DNA of 64,000 nucleotides from JAGWBD01 sp965220615 (lineage in GTDB: Bacteria; Chloroflexota; Anaerolineae; Aggregatilineales; Phototrophicaceae): NCBI GenBank assembly GCA_965220615.1, contig CBDCQL010000002.1:1-64000 (forward strand). The letters are read 5' to 3'. Shown here piece after piece: positions 7,987 to 17,049 of this stretch. The notes below the pieces were generated by a model. That model worked only from the letters and a program-made list of their open reading frames with translations. It had not been told where the DNA came from and searched no databases. A program made the translations under genes and the position numbers. How positions within the stretch are numbered: the first letter of the stretch is position 1; every line of letters starts with the position of its first letter.

Positions 7987-8738
7987 ACCAGACTCCCGCG
8001 CTGCACATTGAAGACCTGACGGTCGCCTTCGACAGCCGGCCGGCGCTGTGGGACGTCGACCTGGCGGTGCCGGAGGGCGTTCTGATGGCCGTCGTCGGCC
8101 CCAACGGCGCCGGCAAGACCACCCTGATCCGCGCCGCGCTGGACCTCATCCCGCGCGCGGCCGGCTCGGTGCGCATCTTCGGCGAACCAGTCGCCAGGGC
8201 GCGCGGCTTGACCGGTTACGTGCCCCAGCGCGGCAGCGTCGACTGGGACTTCCCGACCACCGTGCAGGACGTGGTGATGATGGGCCTCTACGGGCGTCTG
8301 GGCTGGCTGCGCCGGCCGGGCGCCGCCGAACGGGAACGCACGCGGCAGGCCCTGGAGCAGATCGGCATCGCCGACCTGGCGACGCGGCAGATCAGCCAGC
8401 TCAGCGGCGGCCAGCAACAGCGCACCTTCTTGGCCCGCGCGCTGGTGCAGGACGCCCGCCTGTATTTTATGGACGAGCCCTTCGCGGCCGTTGACGCCAT
8501 CACGGAGCGCGCCATCGTGGCGCTGCTGCAGGAGCTGCGCGAGCGCGGTCGCACGGTCGTCGTCGTGCACCATGACCTGCAGAGCGTGCCCGACTACTTC
8601 GACCAGGTGACCCTGCTCAACGTCGAGGTCATCGCCAGCGGGCCCACCGCCCTGGTCTACAGCGAGGACAATTTGCGCCGCACATTCGGCGGACGGGTGG
8701 CCGGCATCGCCCGTCTGACCGAGGAGGCGCACCCTTGA
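7983..8738 (+). CDS. Metal ABC transporter ATP-binding protein
   Basis: A 251-residue ABC ATPase of the Mn/Zn/Fe class. Walker A is GPNGAGKTTL (about residue 38), the Q-loop region is GYVPQRGSVDWDFPTT (typical of this class), the signature is LSGGQQQRTFLARAL, and Walker B is LYFMDEPFAAVD followed by the H-loop VVHHD. The GTG start overlaps the stop of the binding-protein gene (GTGA), and its own stop overlaps the TTG start of the permease. It powers metal import through the two permeases that follow. Confidence 0.92.
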   Translation: MNQTPALHIEDLTVAFDSRPALWDVDLAVPEGVLMAVVGPNGAGKTTLIRAALDLIPRAAGSVRIFGEPVARARGLTGYVPQRGSVDWDFPTTVQDVVMMGLYGRLGWLRRPGAAERERTRQALEQIGIADLATRQISQLSGGQQQRTFLARALVQDARLYFMDEPFAAVDAITERAIVALLQELRERGRTVVVVHHDLQSVPDYFDQVTLLNVEVIASGPTALVYSEDNLRRTFGGRVAGIARLTEEAHP

Positions 8739-10042
8739 GCCACGCCGGTGGCCGGAACTGGAGGACGGTTGCGGCCCTGCTGGTCCTGTCCCTGGCGCTC
8801 ATCCCCCTGGGTCTCACTCTCGGCAACATTCGCGTGGACTACACCCTGGTGACGGTTGCGGCCGGCGGCGCGGTGCTGGGTATCGTCTGCGGCGTGCTGG
8901 GCAGCTTCGCCGTGCTGCGCCAGCAAAGCCTGCTGGGCGACGCGCTGTCGCACGCCGCCTTGCCGGGCGTGGCGCTGGCCTTTCTGCTGGCGGGCCGCGA
9001 GCTGGGCTGGCTGCTGTTGGGCGCGGGCATCGCCAGTTGGCTGGGCGTCCTGCTGATCAACAGTCTGGTTCGCCGCACACGGCTCAAACAGGACGCTGCC
9101 ATGGGCGTCGTGCTGGCGGCCTTTTTCGCCCTCGGCATCACCCTGCTGACCTACATACAGTCGCGCAACGACGCCAGCCAGGCGGGGCTGGACCAGTTCA
9201 TCTTCGGTCAGGCCGCTGCCATTCGCCGTCAGGACGTGATGCTAATCAGCGCCGTGGGGCTGGCGGCCTTCGTCGTCCTGATCGCGCTGTGGAAGGAATT
9301 CAAGCTCATCACTTTTGACCCGGCCTTCGCCCAGGCCAACGGCTTCCCCCTGCGCCTGCTCGACGTGTTGCTCTCCACCCTGATTGTCGTGGCGATCGTG
9401 CTGGGGCTGCAACTGGCGGGCGTGGTGCTGATGGTCGGGCTCCTGATCGCCCCGGCGGTGGCGGCGCGGCAGTGGACCCGGCAACTGGACCAGATGCTGG
9501 TGCTGGCCGGAATCTTCGGCGGCCTGGCCGGGGCGGGCGGCGCCATTTTCAGCGGCCTGCAACAGGGCCTGCCCACGGGACCGCTGATCATCGTGGTGGC
9601 CGTGGCGATTGTGGCCCTGTCGATCTCCCTGGCGCCGGAGCGCGGTCTGCTGTGGCGCGCCTGGCGCCAACGGCGCGACCGGCAACGCTTCGCCGCGCAG
9701 CAGGTGTTGCAGGATATCCATCGCCACGCCACGCAGCACCAGGACCCGCGCTACCCGGCGCCGGGAGGTATGCTGGTGGCGCTGCGCGGTCCCCTGGCCC
9801 GCCCGGCCCTGCGTCAACTGCAACGCGAGGGACTGTTGCAGGCCGGCGCGGACGACCACTGGACGCTGAGCGAGCGTGGCCTGGAGCGCGCGCAGGCAGT
9901 CGCGCGCAACCAGCTCCTGTGGGAGCGTTACCGCCAGTTTGGCGAGGACCTGGGGCTGCCCTCTGTGACAGTCGACCCGCAGCAGCCCATCGACCGGCTC
10001 TTGCCCGCCGCGGCCCTCGCCCGCCTGGAGACCGTGGACTAG
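8735..10042 (+). CDS. Metal ABC permease fused to a C-terminal repressor-like domain
   Basis: A 435-residue ABC-3 family permease. About eight hydrophobic segments fill residues 10-300; GDALSHAALPGVALAFLL and the cytoplasmic KEFKLITFDPAFAQANG loop are family marks. Residues from about 300 continue past the usual end into a basic linker and a soluble domain (QHQDPRYPAPGG, LRQLQREGLLQ, WTLSERGLERAQ, NQLLWERYRQFGEDLGL) that looks like the winged helix and dimerisation helix of DtxR/MntR repressors. Typical permeases are about 280-300 residues. The TTG start overlaps the ATPase stop. The extra domain may sense cytoplasmic metal, or may only be a structural remnant. Confidence 0.85.
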   Translation: MSHAGGRNWRTVAALLVLSLALIPLGLTLGNIRVDYTLVTVAAGGAVLGIVCGVLGSFAVLRQQSLLGDALSHAALPGVALAFLLAGRELGWLLLGAGIASWLGVLLINSLVRRTRLKQDAAMGVVLAAFFALGITLLTYIQSRNDASQAGLDQFIFGQAAAIRRQDVMLISAVGLAAFVVLIALWKEFKLITFDPAFAQANGFPLRLLDVLLSTLIVVAIVLGLQLAGVVLMVGLLIAPAVAARQWTRQLDQMLVLAGIFGGLAGAGGAIFSGLQQGLPTGPLIIVVAVAIVALSISLAPERGLLWRAWRQRRDRQRFAAQQVLQDIHRHATQHQDPRYPAPGGMLVALRGPLARPALRQLQREGLLQAGADDHWTLSERGLERAQAVARNQLLWERYRQFGEDLGLPSVTVDPQQPIDRLLPAAALARLETVD

Positions 10043-10045
10043 CCC

Positions 10046-11551
10046 GTGGCGACGCTGGAAGCCCTGCTGATCGACCTCTTGCTGCGTGCCACGGACCTGG
10101 AGCAACTGAACGCCATCCTGGGCGACCCGCAGACGACGGCGCTGATCACCGGCGGGCTGGTGGCCTTCGCCGCCGCCCTGCCCGGCACCTTCCTGCTCCT
10201 GCGCAAGCTGGCCATGACCACCGACGCCATCAGCCACACGGTGCTGCTGGGCATCGTGCTGGCCTTTCTGCTGCTGGCCGCCCTGCCCGGCCTGGAGGCC
10301 GACCTCAACTCCCCCTGGCTGATTCTGGGCGCGGCGCTGGCCGGCCTGGCCACCGTGCTGCTGACCGGCGCCATTCAGCGCTCCGGCCTGGTGAAGGAGG
10401 ACGCCGCCCTCGGCCTGGTGTTCCCGCTGCTCTTCGCCATCGCCGTCATCCTCATTTCGCGCCTGACCGATGACGTGCATCTGGACAGCGACGCCGTGAT
10501 CCTGGGCGAAATTGGCGTCGTCTGGGCCGACGCGCGGGGCCACTGCCTGCAGGACTGCGAACCGGTGCAGATCACGCCCGACGACCCCCGCGCCGAGACC
10601 GGTCGACGTTGCACGAATTGCGCCGAACCGGGCATCGGCCCGCGCGACCCGGCGGCGGAGTTCGAGGAATACTGCCTGAATTGCGGCCGCTACACGGCGG
10701 CCGAGGCCTGGCGCGCCCGCCTGGTGCCGCAGGCGCCCACACAGGTCTTCTGGCCGCGGGCCATCACGTCCATGTTGCTGGTGGTCCTGCTCAACCTGGC
10801 GTTCATCCTCCTCTTCTACAAGGAACTCAAGCTGGGCACCTTCGACCCGGCGCTGGCGGCGGCGCTGGGCCTTCGACCCGCGCTGCTGAATACGGCGCTG
10901 AAGGTGCTGGTGAGCATCACGGCCGTGGCCGCCTTCGACGCGGTCGGCTCGGTGCTGGTGGTGGCCTTCTTCATCATTCCCCCCGCGACGGCATGGCTGC
11001 TCAGCGACCGCCTGTCCCACATCCTGCTGCTGGCGCCTTTGGGCGGCGTGCTGGCCTCGCTGACCGGCTACGAATTCTCGCGCGGCAACCTGTTGGGCAT
11101 CGCGCATATGCGCGACCTGCTGCTGCTGCTGGACGACGTCATAGGTCTGGATGGCTTCACCGAATGGAACACGTCCATCTCGGCCGCCATCGTGCTGATG
11201 ATGTTCCTCTTTTTCCTGCTGGCCTGGGTGTTCTCACCGCGGCAGGGGCTGTTGCTGTCCCTGTTGCAGCATCGCGCCCGGCGCCAGCACTTTGCCGAGC
11301 AACTGTTGCTGGGTCACGTCCACCATCATCAGGGCACGACCGAGGCCGCCAGCGAACTGGCGCAGGACCGGCTGTACCTGCATCTGGGCTGGACGCCGCG
11401 CCGGACGCAGCGCGTGCTGATGCGCCTGCGTCTGCGGGATCTGGTAACCAGCGACGGCGGCACCTTGCAACTGACCGCGCGCGGCGAACGCAGCGTCCGC
11501 CGCTTCATGGCCCTGCGCGGCGCGGGCGACGGGTCCGCCGCCAGAGGATGA
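10046..11551 (+). CDS. Second metal ABC permease with Cys-rich insert and C-terminal winged-helix-like domain
   Basis: A 501-residue ABC-3 permease starting at GTG 10046, 3 bases after the previous stop. The membrane core is normal (TTDAISHTVLLGIVLAFL, FYKELKLGTFDPALAAALG). Residues 155-235, between two membrane segments, hold an extra hydrophilic block with three cysteine pairs: Cys167/Cys171, Cys189/Cys192 and Cys210/Cys213. These look like zinc-ribbon knuckles. After about residue 395 a soluble tail (LYLHLGWTPRRTQRVLMRLRL, here split as LYLHLGW and TPRRTQRVLMRLRL, then TLQLTARGERSVRRFM) resembles a winged helix. The insert and tail are unusual for the family. It would form a heterodimeric pore with the first permease. 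Confidence 0.85.
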   Translation: MATLEALLIDLLLRATDLEQLNAILGDPQTTALITGGLVAFAAALPGTFLLLRKLAMTTDAISHTVLLGIVLAFLLLAALPGLEADLNSPWLILGAALAGLATVLLTGAIQRSGLVKEDAALGLVFPLLFAIAVILISRLTDDVHLDSDAVILGEIGVVWADARGHCLQDCEPVQITPDDPRAETGRRCTNCAEPGIGPRDPAAEFEEYCLNCGRYTAAEAWRARLVPQAPTQVFWPRAITSMLLVVLLNLAFILLFYKELKLGTFDPALAAALGLRPALLNTALKVLVSITAVAAFDAVGSVLVVAFFIIPPATAWLLSDRLSHILLLAPLGGVLASLTGYEFSRGNLLGIAHMRDLLLLLDDVIGLDGFTEWNTSISAAIVLMMFLFFLLAWVFSPRQGLLLSLLQHRARRQHFAEQLLLGHVHHHQGTTEAASELAQDRLYLHLGWTPRRTQRVLMRLRLRDLVTSDGGTLQLTARGERSVRRFMALRGAGDGSAARG

Positions 11552-11639
11552 CGGGGCAGGCGGCACAGGTTCTCCACGCACGTTGACCCTCGGTCGGGCA
11601 GACGTTATTCTCGCTTTCGACCGACGGGAGTGAACCCAC

Positions 11640-11978
11640 ATGGCGAAGAAGAAAAAGGGCAAGCGTGTCATAAGTGAAGATCAGGCGGTCGAGTTGCTGG
11701 CGCTCTTCGTCAGTTCGGCGCAACTGCTGATGAGCGAACCGGCGCACTACGGGCCGCTGCGCCTGTTGACCGCCACCGAACGCCTGAGCGCGATGATGCT
11801 GGAACGGGCGTCGCCGGAGACGCGGCCATTTCTGGAACTGGCCATCGAGCGCATTCCGCAAATGCACATGCAGATGTCGGACGTGGAGGCCTATTCGGCA
11901 GGCCTGGAGGAACTGAACGCGGCGATCGGCGAATGCCTGGTGCGCCGCGCCGGCCTGGAGGAAGGGGCGTCTCAATGA
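11640..11978 (+). CDS. Small conserved helical protein (DUF6092-like)
   Basis: A 112-residue protein with a lysine-rich start (MAKKKKGKR) and an all-helical body: DQAVELLALFVSSAQLL, EPAHYGPLRLLTATERL, then further amphipathic helices. The central EPAHYGPLRLL segment reminds me of the DUF6092 family, known mostly from Actinobacteria and Chloroflexota; this is recall, not a search. No membrane segment or catalytic motif is seen. Its stop overlaps the nitroreductase start as ATGA, so the two are co-translated and may work together. The function is unknown. Confidence 0.75.
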   Translation: MAKKKKGKRVISEDQAVELLALFVSSAQLLMSEPAHYGPLRLLTATERLSAMMLERASPETRPFLELAIERIPQMHMQMSDVEAYSAGLEELNAAIGECLVRRAGLEEGASQ

Positions 11979-12526
11979 CCAACGACGTACTGGACGCCAT
12001 TCGCAAGCGCCGCGTTGTGCGCGAGATGACCGACGAGCCGGTCGCGCAGGAACAGCTGGAGCAGATTCTGGACGCCGGGCGCTGGGCGCCGACGGGCGGT
12101 AACCTGCGTCAGAATCGCTTCGTCGTCGTGCAGGACGAAAAGATCAAGCGCCTGATCTACCAGGTTTCGCCCGGCATGTTCCAGCGTCCGCCGGTGATCA
12201 TCCTGATCTGTACCGACCTGGGCGTGGCGCGCGAGCACCAGGTCAGCGACGAGAGCCTGACCTTTCCGATGGACGTCGGCAAGGCCGCGCAGAACATGGC
12301 GCTCGCCGCGCACTCGCTCGGCCTCGCCACCGGGCCGGTCACCTCCTTCAGCCAGACGGCCGTTAGCCGCATCCTCAACCTGCCGGACGCCTACGTGCCA
12401 CACATGTTCCTCTGTCTGGGGCATGCCGCGCCCGTGCCGCAGTTCAACGTGCGCGCCTGGCAGCGCATCACCTGGCGCGACCTGACCTTCTACGACCGCT
12501 TCCCGTCGGACTCTGGCGGCGGATAG
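11975..12526 (+). CDS. Nitroreductase-family FMN oxidoreductase
   Basis: A 183-residue nitroreductase. The N-terminus has the FMN-phosphate-binding pattern IRKRRVVREMTDEPV, then GRWAPTGGNLRQNRFVVV. The middle has DVGKAAQNMALAAHSLGLATGP and the C-terminus FLCLGHA. It should reduce nitro, enone or dehalogenation-type substrates with NAD(P)H. ATG 11975 is chosen: it overlaps the preceding stop and has GGAGGAAGGGG just upstream. The 3' end overlaps the convergent rarA gene by 37 bases. Confidence 0.85.
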   Translation: MTNDVLDAIRKRRVVREMTDEPVAQEQLEQILDAGRWAPTGGNLRQNRFVVVQDEKIKRLIYQVSPGMFQRPPVIILICTDLGVAREHQVSDESLTFPMDVGKAAQNMALAAHSLGLATGPVTSFSQTAVSRILNLPDAYVPHMFLCLGHAAPVPQFNVRAWQRITWRDLTFYDRFPSDSGGG

Positions 12527-13719
12527 TAGCGCCGACCGGCCAGTCGCTCCGGCAGCCGCGAGTCGCCCCCGTCGTCCTCGCCGTAGCCTAGGGCCTTCAT
12601 CAGGCCGGTGGGGGCGTTGCGTAGCTTCATCGGTACTTCGAGATTGCCCGTGCGTCGTACGTCCTCCAGCGCCGCGAAAAAGGCATCGCAGGAGGCGCGG
12701 CTCTTGGGCGCCTGGGCCATGTAGGTCGTGCCATGCGCCAGGTTGATCTGGCACTCCGGGTAACCGATGGTCTCGCAGGCGCGGAAGACTTCGTTGGCCA
12801 CGACCAGCGCCGTCGGCTGCGCCATGCCGATGTCTTCGCTGGCGAAGATCACCATGCGTCGCGCGATGAAGAGCGGGTCCTCGCCGGCCTGCACCATGCG
12901 CGCCAGATAGTAGAGCGCGGCGTCCACGTCGCTGGCGCGCATCGACTTGATATAGGCGCTGATGGTGTTGTAGTGCTCCTCGCCCTGCTTGTCATAGCGC
13001 AGATGGGCGGACTGCAAGGCATCGCGCAAATGCGTCGCCGTGACCGTACTCGCCTGGTGCAGGCGGGCCGCGACCTCCAGCAGATTGAGGGCGCGGCGGG
13101 CGTCGCCGTTGGCATACGCCGCCAGAAAGTCGCGCGCCTCGGCCTCCAGGCCGACCTCCAGCGCATCGCTGCCGCGCGCGAGAATGTCGCCGAGATCCGC
13201 CTCGCCCAGGGCTTCCAGCACGAACACCTGGCAGCGTGAAAGCAGGGCCGGAATGACCTCGAAGGAGGGGTTTTCGGTCGTGGCGCCAATCAGGATGATG
13301 GTGCCGTCCTCGACGTAGGGCAGCAGATAGTCCTGCTGCGCCTTGTTGAAGCGGTGGATCTCGTCGAGAAAGAGGACGGGGCTGCGGTCCGCGCCCTCCC
13401 GCTCCTCCTCTCCAAAGAGACCGGGCAGCGCCCTGCGGCCCTGCAATTCCTCGATGATGGCGCGCACTTCGCCCTTTCCGGCGGCGACGGCCGAGAGCGG
13501 GAAAAAGCGGCGACCCGTGCTGGCGGCGATGATGCGCGCCAGGGTGGTCTTGCCGACCCCCGGCGGGCCCCAAAAGACCATTGAGTGCAACTCGTCGCGG
13601 GCGATGGCGAGTTGCAGCGGCTTGCCCGGGCCGGTCAGATGGCGCTGGCCGACGAATTCCTCCAGCCGCTGCGGGCGCAGGCGGTCCGCCAGGGGGATGT
13701 CCGCGCCCGCCTGGCTCAC
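12490..13719 (-). CDS. rarA: Replication-associated recombination protein A (RarA/MgsA), AAA+ ATPase
   Basis: A 409-residue AAA+ protein of the RarA/WRNIP1 family. The start ADRLRPQRLEEFVGQRHL is canonical; Walker A is GPPGVGKTTLA (about residue 51), Walker B is LFLDEIHRFNKAQQD, sensor 1 is IGATTENPSFE, and the C-terminal tetramerisation part includes YDKQGEEHYNTISAYIKSMR and YLARMVQAGEDP. It acts on stalled replication forks. The GTG start overlaps the stop of the glutamate dehydrogenase gene (GTGA). The convergent nitroreductase overlaps its 3' end. Confidence 0.95.
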   Translation of the reverse strand: MSQAGADIPLADRLRPQRLEEFVGQRHLTGPGKPLQLAIARDELHSMVFWGPPGVGKTTLARIIAASTGRRFFPLSAVAAGKGEVRAIIEELQGRRALPGLFGEEEREGADRSPVLFLDEIHRFNKAQQDYLLPYVEDGTIILIGATTENPSFEVIPALLSRCQVFVLEALGEADLGDILARGSDALEVGLEAEARDFLAAYANGDARRALNLLEVAARLHQASTVTATHLRDALQSAHLRYDKQGEEHYNTISAYIKSMRASDVDAALYYLARMVQAGEDPLFIARRMVIFASEDIGMAQPTALVVANEVFRACETIGYPECQINLAHGTTYMAQAPKSRASCDAFFAALEDVRRTGNLEVPMKLRNAPTGLMKALGYGEDDGGDSRLPERLAGRRYYPPPESDGKRS

Positions 13720-15110
13720 AGGCCCGTGGTCTCGTAACTCTGCGCGACCTTGCGCATGGCGACCAGCCAGGCCGCCGAACGCGGGTCATCCAGTCCTTCG
13801 CCGAGCCAGGTTTCGCGCACCTCGTTCCAGGCCATGCGCATGGTGTCTTCCAGGCCGGAGCGCACCAGTGTGAGTTCGTCGCTCTCCGCCGAGAGGTCCC
13901 GTCGCAACTGCGGCGGCAAGGTTTTGCCGGTCAGGGCCTCCAGCGCCTCGATCACGCGCTGCATGCGCATCTCGTCGAGTCGCCGTTCAAGGCGGCCGAA
14001 ACGAATGTGGGCGAGGTTCTTGATCCACTCAAAGTAGGAGACGGTGACGCCGCCGGCGTTCACAAAGGCATCCGGCAGGATCAGAACGCCGCGGGCGCGC
14101 AATTCTTCATCCGCTGCGGTGGTCACCGGCCCGTTGGCCGCCTCGACGATCAGCCGGGCGCGTATGTCTTTGGCGTTGCGCTCCGTGACCTGTCCTTCGG
14201 TGGCGGCCAGCAGCAGAATGTCGCAGTCGCTGGCAAGGCAGGCCTGGCCGTCCTCGACGAACCGGGCGTGCGGGTAGCCGCGCACGCCGCCGTGTTCCTC
14301 CTTCCAGGCGCTCACCGCGGCAACCGACAACCCCTTTTCGTCGATCAGCGCGCCGTCGCGTTCGATGATAACCGTGATGCGCGCCTCGTCCTCTTCCTCC
14401 AGGAATTTCGCGGCGTGGAAGCCGACGTTGCCCAGGCCCTGAACGGCGACCCGCGCGCCCGCCAGACCCTGCAGGCCGACCCGTCGCGCGTCTTCCGCCT
14501 CGCTCAGGAACTCGCGGATGACCACCTGCACGCCGCGGCCGGTGGCTTCCACGCGACCGGGGATGCCGCCGCTGCCGACCGGCTTGCCGGTCACGCAGGC
14601 GAAATAGTTGACGTCGCGGGGGTTGACGCGCCGGTAGGTATCGGCGATCCAGGCCATCTCGCGCGGGCCCGTGCCCATGTCCGGCGCGGGCACGTCGGTG
14701 CCGGGGATGATGTAGCCGCGGTTGATCAGTTCGCGCGCGTAACGGCGCGTGATGCGTTCCAGTTCGCCCTCGCTGTAGTCGCGCGGGTTGAGGCGTATGC
14801 CGCCCTTGGCGCCGCCAAAGGGCACGTTGACGATGGCGCACTTGCAGGTCATCAGGGCGGCCAGCGCCGTCACCTCGTCCAGCGAAACCAGTTCGTTGTA
14901 ACGGATGCCGCCCTTGGCCGGCTGCAGATGCTCGCTGTGGATGGCGCGCCAGCCAAGGAAAACGCGCCAGCTGCCATCGTCCAACTGTACCGGAAACTGC
15001 ACGCGCACAATGCTGTTGCAGGCCAGAATCTGCTCCCGCAGACCGGGCGGCAGCGCCAGTTGGCGCAAGGCCCTTTCCGCCATGCGGTCGACCTCCGAGC
15101 TAAAGGACAT
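13716..15110 (-). CDS. Glu/Leu/Phe/Val dehydrogenase (glutamate dehydrogenase type)
   Basis: A 464-residue dehydrogenase. The catalytic region PAKGGIRYNELVSLDEVTAL and CAIVNVPFGGAKGGI contains the substrate and catalytic lysines. GTDVPAPDMGTGPREM and the Rossmann segment VAVQGLGNVGFHAAKFL follow, then EAANGPVTTAADEEL. It interconverts glutamate and 2-oxoglutarate plus ammonia with NAD(P). Residues KGG...K favour glutamate over branched substrates, but this is not decisive. It precedes rarA in an overlapping pair, which looks like co-transcription without functional linkage. Confidence 0.9.
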   Translation of the reverse strand: MSFSSEVDRMAERALRQLALPPGLREQILACNSIVRVQFPVQLDDGSWRVFLGWRAIHSEHLQPAKGGIRYNELVSLDEVTALAALMTCKCAIVNVPFGGAKGGIRLNPRDYSEGELERITRRYARELINRGYIIPGTDVPAPDMGTGPREMAWIADTYRRVNPRDVNYFACVTGKPVGSGGIPGRVEATGRGVQVVIREFLSEAEDARRVGLQGLAGARVAVQGLGNVGFHAAKFLEEEDEARITVIIERDGALIDEKGLSVAAVSAWKEEHGGVRGYPHARFVEDGQACLASDCDILLLAATEGQVTERNAKDIRARLIVEAANGPVTTAADEELRARGVLILPDAFVNAGGVTVSYFEWIKNLAHIRFGRLERRLDEMRMQRVIEALEALTGKTLPPQLRRDLSAESDELTLVRSGLEDTMRMAWNEVRETWLGEGLDDPRSAAWLVAMRKVAQSYETTGL

Positions 15111-15166
15111 GGCTTTTCAACGCCCTCTTTCCCGCACCCGGACCACTATGTGGCAGACCGGCGCGG

Positions 15167-15508
15167 TCAGTCCCGGTCGTCGCGCTTGAGGCGCACCGCC
15201 GTGCCGCTGGCGATGACCATCAACATGCCGCCGCTGCCACCGGGCGAAAAGGCCTCGTGATCAATTTTGACGCCCACCACAGCGTCGCAACCCATCTCGC
15301 GGGCGCGGCCTTCCATCTCGCGGATGGCTTCCTGGCGGCCTTCCATCAGCTTCCGTTCGTAACCGCCGGCGCGGCCGCCGATGATGTCGCGGATGCTGGC
15401 GCCGATGTCCACAAAGATGTTGGCGCCCATCACGGCCTCGCCGGTGACGATGCCGCGATACTCCGCGATGTGGCTGCCCTCAATGCCGGGCGTAGTGGTG
15501 ATGATCAT
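15167..15508 (-). CDS. UPF0145 (YbjQ-like) heavy-metal-binding-fold protein
   Basis: A 113-residue protein of the YbjQ/DUF74 family. TTPGIEGSHIAEYRGIVTGE at the N-terminus, a GANIFVDIGASIRDIIGGRAG segment and REMGCDAVVGVKID are the family pattern. Members form pentameric rings; the role is unknown. I chose ATG 15508 because the family begins MIITTTPxIEG and GGGGAGCGGG lies just upstream; the longer frame to 15589 adds unrelated residues. It stands alone, divergent from the M20 peptidase gene. Confidence 0.88.
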   Translation of the reverse strand: MIITTTPGIEGSHIAEYRGIVTGEAVMGANIFVDIGASIRDIIGGRAGGYERKLMEGRQEAIREMEGRAREMGCDAVVGVKIDHEAFSPGGSGGMLMVIASGTAVRLKRDDRD

Positions 15509-15603
15509 TTCCCGCTCCCCTGTGTCGATTGTCTCCAGTGTACACCAACGAATCATGTCACTGGCTATACTGGCCCTGCTCCTGCACACGCCCGGAGGAC
15601 TGC

Positions 15604-16995
15604 ATGGACGAGGCTCTGAACTACGCGCAAGGCAACGCGGCGCGCTTCCGCCGGCAATACGAAGCGCTGCTGCGCATCCCGACCGTCAGCACCCTGCCGC
15701 AGCACGCGCCCGACGTCGAACGCGCCGCGCAGTGGCTGGCCGACGACATGCGCGCCATCGGCATGGAAAGCGCCAAAGTCCTGCATCTGCCTGGCGGTCG
15801 ACATCCCCTGGTGCTGGGCGAATGGCATGGCGCCGGGGAGGCCGCGCCGACGGTCCTGCTCTACGCCCACTACGACGTGCAGCCGGCCGCCATGGAGGAC
15901 GGCTGGGACAGCGATCCCTTCGAGCCGGTCGAGCGTGACGGACGTATTTTCTGCCGCGGCAGCGTGGACAGCAAGCTGCACGTTATGGCGCAGTTGAAGG
16001 CGGTCGAATCGCTGCTGGCGGCTCCCGGCGGCGCGCCGGTCAATATCAGGGTCCTGCTCGAAGGGGAGGAAGAGTCTGGCTCGGAGACCATCAGCGCCTT
16101 CGTGGTGCAACAGCCGGAGCGCGTCCGCGCCGACGTGGCCGTCATTTCCGACGGCGTCGTGCTGGCGCCGGACCAACCCAGCCTGGTCTATGCCCTGCGC
16201 GGCATCGTCACCATGGAGTTGCATGTGGAGGGGCCGGGGCAGGACCTGCACAGCGGCCATTTCGGCGGCACCTTGCACAACCCGCTGCAGGCCCTGGCCG
16301 AAATCATCGCGCAGTTGCATGACGCCGAAGGCCGCGTCAGCGTACCCGGCTTCTATGACGACATGATCGAGGCCGACGCCGCCGAGCGGGCGTTGCTGGC
16401 GCATACCAACCAGTGGAGCGAGCGCGAATGGGACGCCGTGGCCGACGCGCCGGCGCGCCACGGTGAGCGCGGCTACAATACGCAGGAGCGCATCGGTCTG
16501 CGGCCCACGCTGGAGATCAACGGGCTCGGCGGCGGCTACACCGGCCCGGGCTTCAAGACCGTCCTGCCGCAGCGCGCCATGGCCAAGATCAGCTGTCGCC
16601 TGGTGCCGGACCAGGACCCGCAACGCATCTTCGCCCTGCTGCAGGAGCACGTCGCGGCCATCACGCCGCCGACCGTGCGCAGCGAGTTGCGCCAAATGGG
16701 CCTGGGCTCGCACGCCGTCCTGCTGGGCCACGACACGCGCGCCATGCGGGCGGCGGCCGCGGCCTACGGGCAGGCCTGGGGCGTCGCGCCGATTTACGAG
16801 CGCGCCGGCGGCAGCATCCCGGTGACCTTCGCGCTGCAGGATGTCTGTGAGGAGCTGGTGATCATGGGTTTCGGCTACCGCGACGGCCGCGCCCACGGCC
16901 CCAACGAGAACGTCCACGTCGATTCCCTGGAACGCGGCGTCAACGCGATGATCCACTTCCTGCAGGAGATCGGTGCGACCTGGAGCGGGCCCTGA
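15604..16995 (+). CDS. M20-family dipeptidase/acylase
   Basis: A 463-residue metallopeptidase. The zinc ligands are placed in LLYAHYDVQP (His89, with Asp91), RGSVDSKL (Asp122) and LLEGEEESGS (Glu156/157), with a late HGPNENVHVDS histidine. The lid domain includes LHSGHFGGTLHNPLQALAEI. Length and motifs fit the M20A/CNDP-like dipeptidases. Start ATG 15604 follows GGAGG; a longer frame to 15529 has no ribosome site. A TATACTGG element lies at 15566. No signal peptide is present, so it is cytoplasmic. Confidence 0.9.
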   Translation: MDEALNYAQGNAARFRRQYEALLRIPTVSTLPQHAPDVERAAQWLADDMRAIGMESAKVLHLPGGRHPLVLGEWHGAGEAAPTVLLYAHYDVQPAAMEDGWDSDPFEPVERDGRIFCRGSVDSKLHVMAQLKAVESLLAAPGGAPVNIRVLLEGEEESGSETISAFVVQQPERVRADVAVISDGVVLAPDQPSLVYALRGIVTMELHVEGPGQDLHSGHFGGTLHNPLQALAEIIAQLHDAEGRVSVPGFYDDMIEADAAERALLAHTNQWSEREWDAVADAPARHGERGYNTQERIGLRPTLEINGLGGGYTGPGFKTVLPQRAMAKISCRLVPDQDPQRIFALLQEHVAAITPPTVRSELRQMGLGSHAVLLGHDTRAMRAAAAAYGQAWGVAPIYERAGGSIPVTFALQDVCEELVIMGFGYRDGRAHGPNENVHVDSLERGVNAMIHFLQEIGATWSGP

Positions 16996-17049
16996 GGCCC
17001 ATTCCCGAAGTGTGCCTGCCCTTGTGCCCGCAAAGCCTGGCTTTTGTGC

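Noticed and set aside
9242..11107. Long open frame on the minus strand (621 codons) opposite the metal permeases
   Set aside because: Low-complexity Gln/Arg/Gly translation caused by GC-rich codon bias; the plus-strand permeases have clear membrane helices and overlapping starts.
13581..15260. Long plus-strand open frame opposite glutamate dehydrogenase
   Set aside because: Shadow of the real gene; no ribosome site, no recognisable domain, and strong motifs on the other strand.
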